The notes below the pieces were generated by a model, which was not told the DNA's origin, did not search any database, and saw only the letters and a list, made by a program, of their open reading frames with translations. The translations under genes were made by a program, and so were the position numbers. Source: Polyangiaceae bacterium (lineage in GTDB: Bacteria; Myxococcota_A; Polyangia; Polyangiales; Polyangiaceae). Taken from it: 64,000 nucleotides of DNA. The DNA is taken from positions 1-64,000 of the forward strand of contig JAICQO010000010.1 of the NCBI GenBank assembly GCA_025937835.1, written 5' to 3'. Below are positions 22,150-31,161 of this stretch, one piece after another; positions within the stretch are counted from its first letter, which is position 1; each line of letters begins with the position of its first letter.

Positions 22150-24114
22150 ATGAACAAGGGAACCGCAATCGTCGGCTTCTTGATCAGCTTTTTAGCCGGC
22201 ATGTTTTTGATGTGGGGGCTCGACCGCCAGAACGGTGGCCCGGATATTTCGGCGGAGGGCGCCAGCGCCAGCGCAGGCGACCACAGCGCAGCAACCGTTC
22301 CGGTCACCTCCAAGGACCCGCAGTGGGGCAAGCCCGACGCCCCGGTCACGATCGTGGAGATCAGCGACTTCCAGTGCCCGTTCTGCTCGCGCGTTGGTCC
22401 GACGCTGAAGCAGATCAAGGACACGTACGGTCCGGACAAGGTCCGCATCGTGTGGAAGAACAACCCGCTGCCGTTCCATAAGGAAGCGCGTCCGGCTCAC
22501 GAAGCCGCGGCGACGGTGTTCGCGCTGGGCGGCTCGAACGCTTTCTGGAAGTTCCACGACTCGGCCTTCGCCAACCAGAGGGCGCTGAACGAGGAGAACT
22601 TCGAGAAGTGGGCGGTCGACGCCGGCGTCGACAAGGCGAAGTTCAAGGAGGCCTACGGCGCGAAGAAGTTCGCGGCCAAGGTCGACGAGGACATGGCCGT
22701 GGCGCAAAAGATCGGCGCCAGCGGCACCCCCGCGTTCCGCATCAACGGCGTGACGCTCAGCGGCGCGCAGCCGTTCGACAAGTTCAAGGAAATCATCGAC
22801 CAGCAGCTCGGCGAGGCCAAGAAGCTCGTCGCCTCCGGCACCAAGCCAGCCGACGTGTACGTGACGCTGACCAACAAGAACGCCAAGGCGGCGCCCGAGC
22901 AGCCCTCCAAGAAGGCGGAGAAGGCAGCCAAGGACGACGACGACGACAAGACGATCTGGAAGGTGCCGGTCGCGGCCGACGATCCGATCAAGGGCCCGAA
23001 GGACGCGCTCGTGACGCTGGTCGTGTTCTCGGATTTCCAGTGCCCGTTCTGCAAGCGCGTCGAAGACACGCTGAAGCAGGTGGCCGAGACCTACCCGAAC
23101 GACGTGCGCTTCGTCTGGAAGGACAACCCGCTGCCCTTCCACAACCGCGCCAAGCCGGCGGCGATCCTCGGCCGCGTCGCCTACAAGCAGAAGGGTGACA
23201 AGGGCTTCTGGGAAGCGCACGACGCGCTCTTCGACGTGATGCCCAAGCTCGAGGACGAAGACCTGAAGGGCGTGGCCGAGAAGATCGGCCTGTCGTGGGA
23301 CACCGTGAAGCAAGCCATCGACAGCAACAAGTACATGGACAAGATCGAGTCCAGCATCGATCTGGCCGCGGACTACCAGGCTCGCGGTACGCCGCACTTC
23401 TTCGTCAACGGCATGCGCTTGAGCGGCGCCCAGCCCTTCGACAAGTTCAAGGCGCTGATCGACGACCGCCTCGCGGCGGCCAAGGCCCTGGTGGCCAAGG
23501 GCACCCCCAAGTCCAAGATCTACGAAGAGGCGATCAAGGACGGCAAGGAGCCGCCGCCCCCGGAGCGCAAGCAGGTCCCGGCGCCGGACGCCTCGAGCCC
23601 GTACAAGGGCGGCGCGAACGCGAAGGTCGTGATCCAGGTGTTCTCGGAGTTCCAGTGCCCGTTCTGCAAGCGCGTGGAGCCGACGCTGAAGGAGATCGAG
23701 AAGGAGTACGGCAACAAGATCAAGATCGTGTGGCGCCACTTGCCGCTGCCGTTCCACAAGGACGCTCCGCTCGCCTCCGCCGCCGCGCAGGAAGTGTTCG
23801 CGCAGAAGGGCAACGCCGCGTTCTGGGCGTACCACGACAAGCTGTTCGATGCGCAGGGTCAGCCCGGCGGCATCGAGCGGCCGAACCTCGAGAAGCTCGC
23901 CGAAGCAGCCGGCGTCGACATGGCGAAGTTCAAGGCCGCGCTCGACGGCAACAAGCACAAGGCGAAGGTCGATGGTGACGCCAAGATCGGCAACGACGCC
24001 GGTATCAACGGCACGCCGGCGTTCGTGATCAACGGCTACTACATCAGCGGCGCTCAGCCCGCCGCCGCCTTCAAGAAGATCATCAACAAGGCCTTGAAGG
24101 AGTCCGGAGGCTGA
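22150..24114 (+). CDS. Triple-domain DsbA-like thiol oxidoreductase
   Basis: A 654-residue membrane-anchored protein made of three successive DsbA/thioredoxin_4 domains (about 52-220, 275-450, 480-654). Each repeats the same landmarks: P-x-x-W/K-G-x-x-(D/N)A, FQCPFC (active site CPFC), NPLPFH or LPLPFH, and a cis-Pro loop GTPAF/GTPHF followed by SGAQP. The N-terminal helix (AIVGFLISFLAGMFLMWGL) anchors it with the domains in the periplasm. Lys/Asp-rich linkers join the units. A longer frame exists, but ATG 22150 with AGGAG at 22136-22140 is the obvious start. All three CxxC pairs are intact. Role in disulfide formation or isomerisation is from family knowledge. Confidence 0.9.
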   Translation: MNKGTAIVGFLISFLAGMFLMWGLDRQNGGPDISAEGASASAGDHSAATVPVTSKDPQWGKPDAPVTIVEISDFQCPFCSRVGPTLKQIKDTYGPDKVRIVWKNNPLPFHKEARPAHEAAATVFALGGSNAFWKFHDSAFANQRALNEENFEKWAVDAGVDKAKFKEAYGAKKFAAKVDEDMAVAQKIGASGTPAFRINGVTLSGAQPFDKFKEIIDQQLGEAKKLVASGTKPADVYVTLTNKNAKAAPEQPSKKAEKAAKDDDDDKTIWKVPVAADDPIKGPKDALVTLVVFSDFQCPFCKRVEDTLKQVAETYPNDVRFVWKDNPLPFHNRAKPAAILGRVAYKQKGDKGFWEAHDALFDVMPKLEDEDLKGVAEKIGLSWDTVKQAIDSNKYMDKIESSIDLAADYQARGTPHFFVNGMRLSGAQPFDKFKALIDDRLAAAKALVAKGTPKSKIYEEAIKDGKEPPPPERKQVPAPDASSPYKGGANAKVVIQVFSEFQCPFCKRVEPTLKEIEKEYGNKIKIVWRHLPLPFHKDAPLASAAAQEVFAQKGNAAFWAYHDKLFDAQGQPGGIERPNLEKLAEAAGVDMAKFKAALDGNKHKAKVDGDAKIGNDAGINGTPAFVINGYYISGAQPAAAFKKIINKALKESGG

Positions 24115-24193
24115 TAATCGCGGTCGTCCGAGAGTCGGACGACGCTCGCCCCTATGCCCAGAACCTCAAGGAGCGCCCGCCCGGCAAGTTTGC

Positions 24194-24279
24194 GGTTTTG
24201 GCGAGGCTTTCGCGAGCACCGGAGCGGAGCGTAGGTAGCTACGTGAGCACCGGAGCGCAGCGAAAACGAAGCCAAAACC
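24194..24279. repeat. Structured inverted repeat element between convergent genes
   Basis: Outer arms GGTTTTGGC...TTTCGC (24194-24213) and GCGAAA...GCCAAAACC (24260-24279) pair around a five-base internal mismatch. Inside lie two direct copies of GAGCACCGGAGCG (24214-24226, 24245-24257) flanking a small CGTAG/CTACG hairpin (24230-24243). It sits between the converging triple-DsbA and kinase genes and would form a strong hairpin in both transcripts. It has the look of an interspersed intergenic repeat that serves as a bidirectional terminator. I noticed no second copy in the window. Confidence 0.6.
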
Positions 24280-24359
24280 CAAAATCGCCGGGCGCCGTGG
24301 AAGCTTGAGATGGCGGGGTGAGCTCGCCCCACGCGACGAGGGCTCGCGTGGGGCGGAAA

Positions 24360-26306
24360 TCAGGGGGATTTCCAGGGCGGCGTGGGGCGCGCCCGGACCG
24401 CGGCGATGGCTTCCTCGAGCCGGACATCGGCGCGCAGACAGGGCATGCAGTCTTCCTGACGCTTCTTCCCGCAGCCAGTGCGGGCCTGCCAGGCTTCGAG
24501 CTGGGACAAGCTGCGCTCGTCGCCGACCTCCTTGGCGCGCGCGAGTAGATTGCGCGCTTGCTCGCAGGTGCGTGCTGTCCGCAGCTCGGCCGCAAGCAGC
24601 AATGCGGGCGTCGCGTGCTTGCGGAAGGTCGCGCTCCTGAGCCACACGCCAGCGCGCTGTCGGGCAGCGAGCGGCGCTTGCTTGTCCGAAGCGATATCCC
24701 AGATGAGCTCGGCGCCGCGCCCGGCCATCGGCCCCTCCAGCAATTTGAAGGCGCGTTTCCAGGTCGCGCTCTCGCGCGCCGCCGCGAGCACCGCGATCGA
24801 CAGGCGATCGTCCGAGGCGAAGCTCGGATCGACCGTCAGGGTGCGCTCGACGAAAGCGAGCGCGGTCGCGTGGTTCTTCTTCTGACTCTCGGCGAGCGCC
24901 GAGGCCGCCAGCACGTCCCCCTGGTTCGCGGCCCCGAGGCTCGGCGGGCGCAGCTCGGGCGCTGCGACGCTCGAGGAGCGGGGCGCCGGAATCGCCGCGA
25001 CGGGCGCGACCGCCGTGGCGCTCGCCGACGGCCGGTTCGCGGGGGTCCCCGCCGTTCGCGAGCCCGGAAACAGCGAGCGGCCGAGCGCGAGCACCACCGC
25101 GATGAACAGCACCACCACGAGGCCCGCGACCAGCAGCCCGAGGGCGGCCAGGGTGCGCGGCGCGACGGGGCGAAGTGAGTCGCGAAGCCCGGTCGGCAAG
25201 CGATCGCGCAGCGCTGCGGCCCGCGGCGGCAGCGACTCGAACACGCTGCCGAGCCGCCCCATCAGCGTCGAGTGCTCGGGCGGCAAGCTCGACAGCGAAC
25301 GCTGCGCAGCGTCCGCGTCAGCCGGGAACAGCGAGCTCGAAGAGAGCCGATCGAGGTCGGAAACGGGCGAGCCGACCGCGAGCGTGAACTTGGTGCTCGA
25401 GCCGCTGGGGCTCGGAACCAACAGCGACGAGAGAGAATCTTCGACCTCGCGCGCGCTCGCCGGGCGGCGATCCTTGTCGCGCGCCAGCAAGCCGTGCACG
25501 GCGCGCTCCACGACGGGCGGGACCACGCCGTGACCGACTCGATCGGCGAACAGCGGCGGCGCCTGCGACAGCTGCTGGCCGAGGATGCCCACCGGGCTCT
25601 CGCTCAAAAATGGCCGATCGCCGGCCAGCATTTCGAACAGCATCACCCCGAGCGCATACAGGTCGGCTCGACCGTCGACCGGCTCGCCGAGCGCCTGTTC
25701 GGGGGCCATGTATTCCGGCGTCCCGAACACCATGCCGGCGCGGCTGATCGGCGTGCCCGTCACAGCGGGCACCTCGCCGATCGGCACCTTGGCGACGCCG
25801 AAATCGAGCACCTTGACGAAGTCGGGGTCTCCGTCGCGCTCGACCAGCATCACGTTCTCCGGCTTGAGATCGCGGTGCACGATGCCGTGGCCGTGAGCGC
25901 CGCGCAGTCCGCTGGCGATTTGCCGGGCGATGTTCAGGGCGCGCTCGACCGGCATCGCGCCGGCCGCGATCTCTTCGCGCAGGCTGCGGCCCTGCACGAA
26001 CTCGAGCACCAGAAACACCGAACCGTCCGGCAGCCGGCCGAAGTCGGTCGCGGCCGCGACGTTCGGGTGGTCGATGTTCGCCGCTGCCATCGCCTCGCGC
26101 TCGAAGCGCGCCACGACCTCCGGCACGAGAGTCAGCTCGCGGTGCAGCACCTTCACCGCCAGCCGCTTCTTCATCAGCACGTGCTCGGCCGCATAGACCT
26201 TGCCCATGCCGCCTTCACCGAGCAGCGCATCGAGCCGGTAGCGCTCGGAGAGCACCGTCCCAATCCGCGGATCGGTGTTCGGATCCGGCAGGCCGGCCGT
26301 GGCCAT
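24360..26306 (-). CDS. Ser/Thr protein kinase with membrane helix and helical C-terminus
   Basis: A 648-residue Hanks-type kinase. The kinase domain (about 20-285) has GEGGMGKVYAAEH, AVKVLH, HRDLKPEN, VLDFGVAK and GTPEYMAPEQ, all essential residues intact. A linker rich in Ser/Leu leads to one membrane helix (AALGLLVAGLVVVLFIAVVLAL, about 390-412), then a periplasmic Ala/Pro linker and a repeat-like helical region with a Cys-rich end (TGCGKKRQEDCMPC). ATG 26306 is chosen because the longer frame covers the preceding PilZ gene. Only 13 bases separate the two, so kinase and PilZ protein are probably co-expressed. Confidence 0.9.
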   Translation of the reverse strand: MATAGLPDPNTDPRIGTVLSERYRLDALLGEGGMGKVYAAEHVLMKKRLAVKVLHRELTLVPEVVARFEREAMAAANIDHPNVAAATDFGRLPDGSVFLVLEFVQGRSLREEIAAGAMPVERALNIARQIASGLRGAHGHGIVHRDLKPENVMLVERDGDPDFVKVLDFGVAKVPIGEVPAVTGTPISRAGMVFGTPEYMAPEQALGEPVDGRADLYALGVMLFEMLAGDRPFLSESPVGILGQQLSQAPPLFADRVGHGVVPPVVERAVHGLLARDKDRRPASAREVEDSLSSLLVPSPSGSSTKFTLAVGSPVSDLDRLSSSSLFPADADAAQRSLSSLPPEHSTLMGRLGSVFESLPPRAAALRDRLPTGLRDSLRPVAPRTLAALGLLVAGLVVVLFIAVVLALGRSLFPGSRTAGTPANRPSASATAVAPVAAIPAPRSSSVAAPELRPPSLGAANQGDVLAASALAESQKKNHATALAFVERTLTVDPSFASDDRLSIAVLAAARESATWKRAFKLLEGPMAGRGAELIWDIASDKQAPLAARQRAGVWLRSATFRKHATPALLLAAELRTARTCEQARNLLARAKEVGDERSLSQLEAWQARTGCGKKRQEDCMPCLRADVRLEEAIAAVRARPTPPWKSP

Positions 26307-26319
26307 CAGTCTGCGCGCG

Positions 26320-28164
26320 TCAGTACGGATTGTCGCCGAGCGGGGGTGTTGCCGGCGGTGGCGTGGGCGACGGGGGCGTGGGTGCGGGCGGCGCAGGCGG
26401 CGCAGGCGGCGGTGCCTCGGGCGCAGCCTCGGCGGGAGGCTTGGGAGCGGCTTCCGCAGGCGGCGCCTCGGACTCCTCACCTGAAAGCGCCGGCTCCGCC
26501 TTCTTCTTCGCGGGCGCGCGGCGCGGAACGACGCGGCGTGGAGCAGGCTTGGCCGCCGGTTTCTCCGCGGCCGCGGGCTCGGGCTTTTCGGGCTCTGCGC
26601 TGGCAGGCGGCTCGGGAGCTGTTGGCGGCGCCGCCGATGCCGAGTCCGCGGGCGCCGCAGATACCGCAGCACTCGGCGGCGCTTCCGGAGCCGTCGCGAC
26701 CGGCGTGGGCTCGGGCGTGGGCGCGGGCCTCGCGGCCTCGACGGGCGCAGGCTCGGGCGGCGGCTCCGGCGCGGCCGGCGGCGGGCGCGTCAGGTAAAAC
26801 CCGATCCCGGCCGCCGCCGCGAGAGCAAGCAGCGCGAACACGCCCTTGCCGCCGCCACCTTCGGAGGCCGACTCGTTCGCGGCTTCGGTCATGGCAGCGC
26901 GCGCTCGCGACGAGGGGCGTTCGCTCACGGAAACCGCTGCCTTGGCGGCGGCCGCTTTGACCGAGGGCTTCGGCGGCTCGGAAACCGGCGCTTCGGCTTC
27001 GACGTGCTCCGGCTGGAGCTTTTGGGCGGGCTCGACCGCGGCCGGAGCAGCGGCGACCTTGCCGGCGGACGCGGGCTCCTGCTCCGACGAGGACGTGCCC
27101 GGCGTCGTCGCCGGCTCACTGTCGCGGAAGCGCGGCTCGGGCTCTGCCGCCTCGGCGGGCGGCCGGGCCGTGATCCGCCCGTGGATCTCCTGTCCCGGCG
27201 GGGGCTCGCTGTCCTTCATGGACTCGGCGAGCAGCGCGGCTGCCTCGTTGGCGCGCCAGATGGTGGTCGCGGCTTCCCCTTCTTCGTTCTGCTCGGCAAA
27301 GGGCGCGCGCGTCTTCGGAACTTCCTTCGCGGTCGGCCGCGGCGGCACCGACTTGTGCGGCTCCGGACGCGGGACATGCGGCGGAATCGAGCTCGCCTTG
27401 GCCGCGGCCTTCACGTCCTCGGCGGTGCCGCCGGCGTAGCGCATCGCGTCCGCCAGCAGCTCCTTCGCCTGCTTCATCATCGTTTGATCTTCGACGGGCG
27501 GCATGTCCGCGCGCGAGTCCGTCTTGGGGAAGAAGGTCTCGGCCGGTTTTTCCTGAGCTTGCGGGGGGGAAGGCGTGACCGTGCGCGGCGGACCAGAGCT
27601 GATGTTCACGGCACGCGCGCCAGCGGACGTGCCCGACGGCTTCATCGCGCCGAGCCCGATCACCGTCGCCTTGCGCGAGCGGCCGGCGGGGGCGGGCGGC
27701 TGCTCCAACGGCTTGGTCGGCGCGGTGCTCGACGGGATCGCCGAGGGCACGCTGGCGCTGGGGGCAGACGCCACGGGGACGCGCGGCGCGTTGCCTTGAT
27801 CGAACGCGTTGTCGCCGTCACCACCGCGCGCGTCGACCAGTCGCTCGATGGTTCGCCGCGATTCGTCGTCGATCTTGATGAACTTGACGCCCATGCCAGC
27901 GGGCCGGGAGTCGTTGCTGTCGTTGGCCTCGCGCTTCCAGACCACGCGCCCCACGCCCTGCATCAGCCGTTGCTCGTCGGCGATCTTCACTTCGAACTTG
28001 AGCAGGGTCCCCGGTGGAAAAGGCGACGGCGTCTTGATGAACATGCCGCCACGACTCACGTCGTAGGAGTGATGCTCGATGAACTCGTCGAGGGTCGCGC
28101 TCTTGTAGCGCACGGTCATCGTCAGCACTTTGGCGCGCGGGTCTTTTCGGGTGTCCTGATTCAT
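26320..28164 (-). CDS. PilZ-domain protein with membrane helix and Ala/Pro-rich tail
   Basis: A 614-residue protein with an N-terminal PilZ domain of the type common in myxobacteria (TIGR02266-like): DPRAKVLTMTVRYKS, then HHSYDVSRGGMFIKT (D-x-S-x-x-G motif) and GVGRVVWKRE...GMGVKFIKID. PilZ domains often bind cyclic-di-GMP, but the R-x-x-x-R signature at the start is not convincing here. A long, low-complexity, probably disordered region follows, then a single helix (GVFALLALAAAAGIGFYL) and a Pro/Ala-rich end. It precedes a Ser/Thr kinase in one operon; many Ser/Thr in the linker could be phosphorylation sites, an inference. Confidence 0.85.
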   Translation of the reverse strand: MNQDTRKDPRAKVLTMTVRYKSATLDEFIEHHSYDVSRGGMFIKTPSPFPPGTLLKFEVKIADEQRLMQGVGRVVWKREANDSNDSRPAGMGVKFIKIDDESRRTIERLVDARGGDGDNAFDQGNAPRVPVASAPSASVPSAIPSSTAPTKPLEQPPAPAGRSRKATVIGLGAMKPSGTSAGARAVNISSGPPRTVTPSPPQAQEKPAETFFPKTDSRADMPPVEDQTMMKQAKELLADAMRYAGGTAEDVKAAAKASSIPPHVPRPEPHKSVPPRPTAKEVPKTRAPFAEQNEEGEAATTIWRANEAAALLAESMKDSEPPPGQEIHGRITARPPAEAAEPEPRFRDSEPATTPGTSSSEQEPASAGKVAAAPAAVEPAQKLQPEHVEAEAPVSEPPKPSVKAAAAKAAVSVSERPSSRARAAMTEAANESASEGGGGKGVFALLALAAAAGIGFYLTRPPPAAPEPPPEPAPVEAARPAPTPEPTPVATAPEAPPSAAVSAAPADSASAAPPTAPEPPASAEPEKPEPAAAEKPAAKPAPRRVVPRRAPAKKKAEPALSGEESEAPPAEAAPKPPAEAAPEAPPPAPPAPPAPTPPSPTPPPATPPLGDNPY

Positions 28165-28331
28165 GCAAACCTGCTCGGCGCCGTAGGCGAGGCGCCACGG
28201 TTTCCGTCTCGAGCCTCGGTATCGTAGCGGACCGAGCCCTGCTTTCCCAAGTAGTCGATCCGGAGGGCGCGGAACTGCCACCCGGCCCACTGTCCCACCC
28301 GGGCCAAAAGACTGAACACACGAGCCCCGCG

Positions 28332-28685
28332 TTGACCACCGTTCCCGAGCGTGACCACTTCCGGGGCTTTGCCCGAAGGCCCGTGAACCTGGCGGCGAAC
28401 GTGATTGCCGGTGGCGGTTCTTGGCAGCGGCAGGCGCGGGTTCTCGACTTGGGGCTGGGGGGAGCTCGCGTCGCGCTGAGCGAGATCATCCCACCTTCGA
28501 CCCCCTTGTCTCTCATCATCGATGCACCGCACCTCTGGGCGCCGCTCGAGATCGAGGCCCGGGTCGCCTGGGTGCGGCACGACGCCACTCAACCCGAGGT
28601 GTTGATCGGCGTCGCCTTCCAGCACCGAACCGGCAAGAGCTTGCTGCTCCTGACGGCGCTGCTCGAGGCGGCCGCTTTCTCCTGA
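28332..28685 (+). CDS. Small stand-alone PilZ-domain protein
   Basis: A 117-residue protein that is essentially one PilZ domain: FARRPVNLAANV (R-R-P-x-x-L), VLDLGLGGARVAL (D-x-x-x-x-G-x) and EARVAWVRHDA...IGVAFQHRTG. It is transcribed away from the long PilZ gene at 26320-28164. The only in-frame start giving the whole domain is TTG at 28332; no ATG is available. A start within RRPV would delete the putative ligand motif. The divergent pair suggests joint regulation. Confidence 0.7.
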   Translation: MTTVPERDHFRGFARRPVNLAANVIAGGGSWQRQARVLDLGLGGARVALSEIIPPSTPLSLIIDAPHLWAPLEIEARVAWVRHDATQPEVLIGVAFQHRTGKSLLLLTALLEAAAFS

Positions 28686-28697
28686 AGCGCGAGCAGG

Positions 28698-29672
28698 TTA
28701 GAGCGCGGCTTCTCCGCGCAGCGCGCGATCGTGAAAAATCAACATCTCGAGCGCACCGGGGCCGCGGTTGAACGAGTAGTCGTGCGGACCTTCGACCAGG
28801 TCGAGCTGCGCAGGCAGCCCGCGGCTCTGCAGAGCGCGCGCGATCGCGGTGTCGGCTTCGCGGAAGTAGTCGCCCTTGCTCGTCAGCAATCGGAATACCA
28901 GCTGCGGGTTCTCTGCGTGAGCGCGCTGGGCTCGCTCCGCGATCTCGGCCGCGTCGTCCACATCGAACGCAGCTTGCAGCCCCGCGATGGCGCGGAACGA
29001 GCGCGGCGCGAGCAGCCCAACGCCGAACGCAGCGCGCCCGCCGAGGCTGACCCCATCGATGCCCACGGCGCCGTCGAGCACGGGCACGTCACGGCGGATC
29101 TTCGGCAGCAGCGTCTTTTCCACGAACTGTGCGAGCGGCCGCGCCTTGGCGAACGGAGCGTCCCCGCGCAGCACGTCCGGCGTGTACGGGCAAACCACGA
29201 TCATCCCGCGGTACGGCCTGGCCGAAAGGCTCGCGTTCAGCCGTTCCAGCCGATCCGGTGCCACGAACGACTCGAAGTCCGCGCTCGTGAGCGGCGGCGA
29301 AGCGAGCCTTTGCATCGCGCGCTTCAGCGCGTAGTCGTCCACCCAGCCGCGCGCTCCGCGATCCGGGCCCTTCAGCGCCTCGCCGCGTCCGTGAAACGCG
29401 AGCAGCACGGGTAGGCGTTCGTCCGGCTCGCGCTCGGGGAGCAGCACCACCGCCACCATGCGCCCGACCGGCGTGCTTTCGAAGACCCAGGTCCGCTCCT
29501 CGGCGGCCAAACGCGCGCCGCGGCTCGATGGCGAAGCAGCCCTGGGGCTCAGCGCCGTCACGGAGGCGGCGCTGGTCACGACCGGGCGCGAATCCCGCGG
29601 CGCGCTGCCGGCGGGCTCGTGGCGCGAGCAGCCGAGGGCGAGCACCAGCGCCGCACCCCAGCGTCGGCTCAT
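28698..29672 (-). CDS. Lipoprotein alpha/beta-hydrolase (esterase-like)
   Basis: A 324-residue putative lipoprotein. N-terminus MSRRWGAALVLALGCSR has a lipobox-like LALGC. The body has an alpha/beta-hydrolase pattern: VLLAFHGRGE (oxyanion region), nucleophile elbow GVSLGG within GIDGVSLGGRAAFG, and a late His in EGPHDYSFNRGPGALEM. This resembles esterase D/feruloyl-esterase-like enzymes. Substrate is unknown. It overlaps the gloB stop by four bases (ATGA at 29669-29672), so both are translated from one mRNA. Confidence 0.75.
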   Translation of the reverse strand: MSRRWGAALVLALGCSRHEPAGSAPRDSRPVVTSAASVTALSPRAASPSSRGARLAAEERTWVFESTPVGRMVAVVLLPEREPDERLPVLLAFHGRGEALKGPDRGARGWVDDYALKRAMQRLASPPLTSADFESFVAPDRLERLNASLSARPYRGMIVVCPYTPDVLRGDAPFAKARPLAQFVEKTLLPKIRRDVPVLDGAVGIDGVSLGGRAAFGVGLLAPRSFRAIAGLQAAFDVDDAAEIAERAQRAHAENPQLVFRLLTSKGDYFREADTAIARALQSRGLPAQLDLVEGPHDYSFNRGPGALEMLIFHDRALRGEAAL

Positions 29673-30448
29673 CGAAACCGATCCTTGGCTCGGCGAACGG
29701 CGCCGAACAGCGAGGCCGTCGAGCGATCGCCGCTCAGGTCCTCGGCCACCTTCGCCAAGATCTCCGGCTTTTCTACGCGCAGGAACGGGTTCGTCTCGCG
29801 CTCCTCGCCGATCGTCGACGGCACGGTCGGCTCACCGCGGGCCAAGAGCGCGCGCACACGCTCCGACTTGTCGCGCACGGCCTGGTTGCTCGGCTCGAGC
29901 GCGGCCGCAAACTCCAGGTTCTTCGCCGTGTACTCGTGCCCGCAGTAAACGCGCGTCGCGTCGGCGAGGCCGCCGAGCCGCGTGTTGATCGAGTCGTACA
30001 TCTGCGCGGGCGTGCCCTCGAACAATCGCCCGCAGCCCGCCACGAACAACGTGTCCCCGGTGAACACGGCGTCGTCCACGAGGTACGCGACGGCGCCCAG
30101 CGTGTGACCGGGGATGTGCATGGCCTTCACCTCGAGGCCCTCGAGCGCGAAGCGCTCTCCGTCTTTCACGCCGCGGGTGAGCCCGGGCAGCCGCCCCGCG
30201 TCCGTCTCGAACCCGAACACCTGGGCGTTCGGGAACTCCTTCAAGAGCTCGAGGTTTCCGCCCACGTGATCTTCGTGGTGGTGCGTCGCGAGGATCGCCG
30301 CCAGCGTGAGGCCGTGCTCGCGTAACGCCGCCCGCACCGGCGCGGCCTCACTCGCATCGACCACCACCGCGCGGTCCGTCCCCGGCACCCGCATCAGGTA
30401 GGAATAGTTGTCGCTCAGGCACGGAACGATACCGACGGCGATTCCCAT
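29669..30448 (-). CDS. gloB: Hydroxyacylglutathione hydrolase (glyoxalase II)
   Basis: A 259-residue metallo-beta-lactamase-fold enzyme that would hydrolyse S-lactoylglutathione or a related thioester. The metal motif THHHEDHVGG is intact, followed by PGHTLGAVAYLV, the FTGDTLFVAGCGRLFEGT signature and GHEYT. These, and a C-terminal domain of the usual length, identify GloB rather than a generic hydrolase. ATG 30448 (MGIAVGIVPCLSDNYSYL) starts exactly at the conserved N-terminus; the longer frame overlaps non-coding sequence. Confidence 0.93.
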   Translation of the reverse strand: MGIAVGIVPCLSDNYSYLMRVPGTDRAVVVDASEAAPVRAALREHGLTLAAILATHHHEDHVGGNLELLKEFPNAQVFGFETDAGRLPGLTRGVKDGERFALEGLEVKAMHIPGHTLGAVAYLVDDAVFTGDTLFVAGCGRLFEGTPAQMYDSINTRLGGLADATRVYCGHEYTAKNLEFAAALEPSNQAVRDKSERVRALLARGEPTVPSTIGEERETNPFLRVEKPEILAKVAEDLSGDRSTASLFGAVRRAKDRFR

Positions 30449-30589
30449 GAGCCGGATCCTCCCCTCGTTCATGCTCCTGCGCGAGCGCAAAAGCCTCGAA
30501 AAAGCGCCCAAGCTTCGCGCTCGCGGGCCGGATCTCCCGACGCAGCTTCCCCAACCGGCAAGGCTGCGCTAGACAGTCACCCCCAACAC

Positions 30590-30663
30590 GCGCCCGTAGC
30601 TCAGCTGGATAGAGCGACGGCCTCCGGAGCCGTAGGTCGCAGGTTCGAATCCTGCCGGGCGTG
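30590..30663 (+). tRNA. tRNA-Arg (anticodon CCG)
   Basis: A 74-nt cloverleaf: acceptor GCGCCCG/CGGGCGT (with a terminal G-U), D-arm GCTC...GAGC, anticodon stem ACGGC/GCCGT with loop CTCCGGA giving anticodon CCG, and T-arm GCAGG-TTCGAAT-CCTGC. The discriminator is G and CCA is not encoded. It reads the CGG codon, common in such a GC-rich genome. Confidence 0.96.
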
Positions 30664-31161
30664 CCGAGTTTGATCCCGCAGTGTAGCAGCTGCGTCGGCA
30701 CATCGCTCGACGCCTGCGCATTTGCGAGCGCAGCGCCGACGCCATCGCGCGCGTGATCCGAGACCAGCGCGACGCGAAACGATCCGGCGCTCGACAGGCC
30801 CTGCTTCGCGCCCAGCGCGTGGAGCTCTGCCGCGAGCGCGAGCGCGAGCGCCGCGACAACCGCAGCGTGACCGCGAGCCCTGCGCGCACGGCCGCGAGCA
30901 AACCGAAATGGCAGCCCCGCCGCGTCGAGCGCTGCCAGCGCCGCGAGTCGAACAGCGCGAGTGGCCACCTTGTCGCTCGCGTCGAACACCACCGCCAGAT
31001 CCGCCGAGCTACTCGGAGAGCTTCACCCCGTGAGCTACGCACACGTGCACGCGACGGTCGCCGACTCGTGGGGCTTCGGCGGCGCGAGCCAGGCCGAGCG
31101 CAGGCCCGCGGCTGCTTGACAGGGCGCGGGCTCAGCGCTTAGCTGCCCGCGAGGGTTGCGG
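30664..31161. other. Gap between tRNA-Arg and a lipoprotein gene, no clear gene
   Basis: About 500 bases. Open frames exist on both strands but have mixed third-position bases, Arg-rich translations or no plausible start. The minus-strand frame through 30668-30992 (starting VVFDASDKVATRAVRLAALA) is the most protein-like, yet it continues straight through the tRNA in antisense, so any gene here would be an eroded fragment. No second tRNA or attachment-site duplication was found. Confidence 0.4.

Noticed and set aside
30348..30992. Minus-strand open frame with the text GRIRTCDLRLRRPSLYPAEL
   Set aside because: This text is the antisense translation of tRNA-Arg, a well-known spurious protein. 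The frame also overlaps gloB upstream sequence.
31030..31119. Plus-strand text ATVADSWGFGGASQA resembling the end of a ketoacyl synthase
   Set aside because: Only a few residues match and the upstream frame contains stops, so no remnant can be supported.
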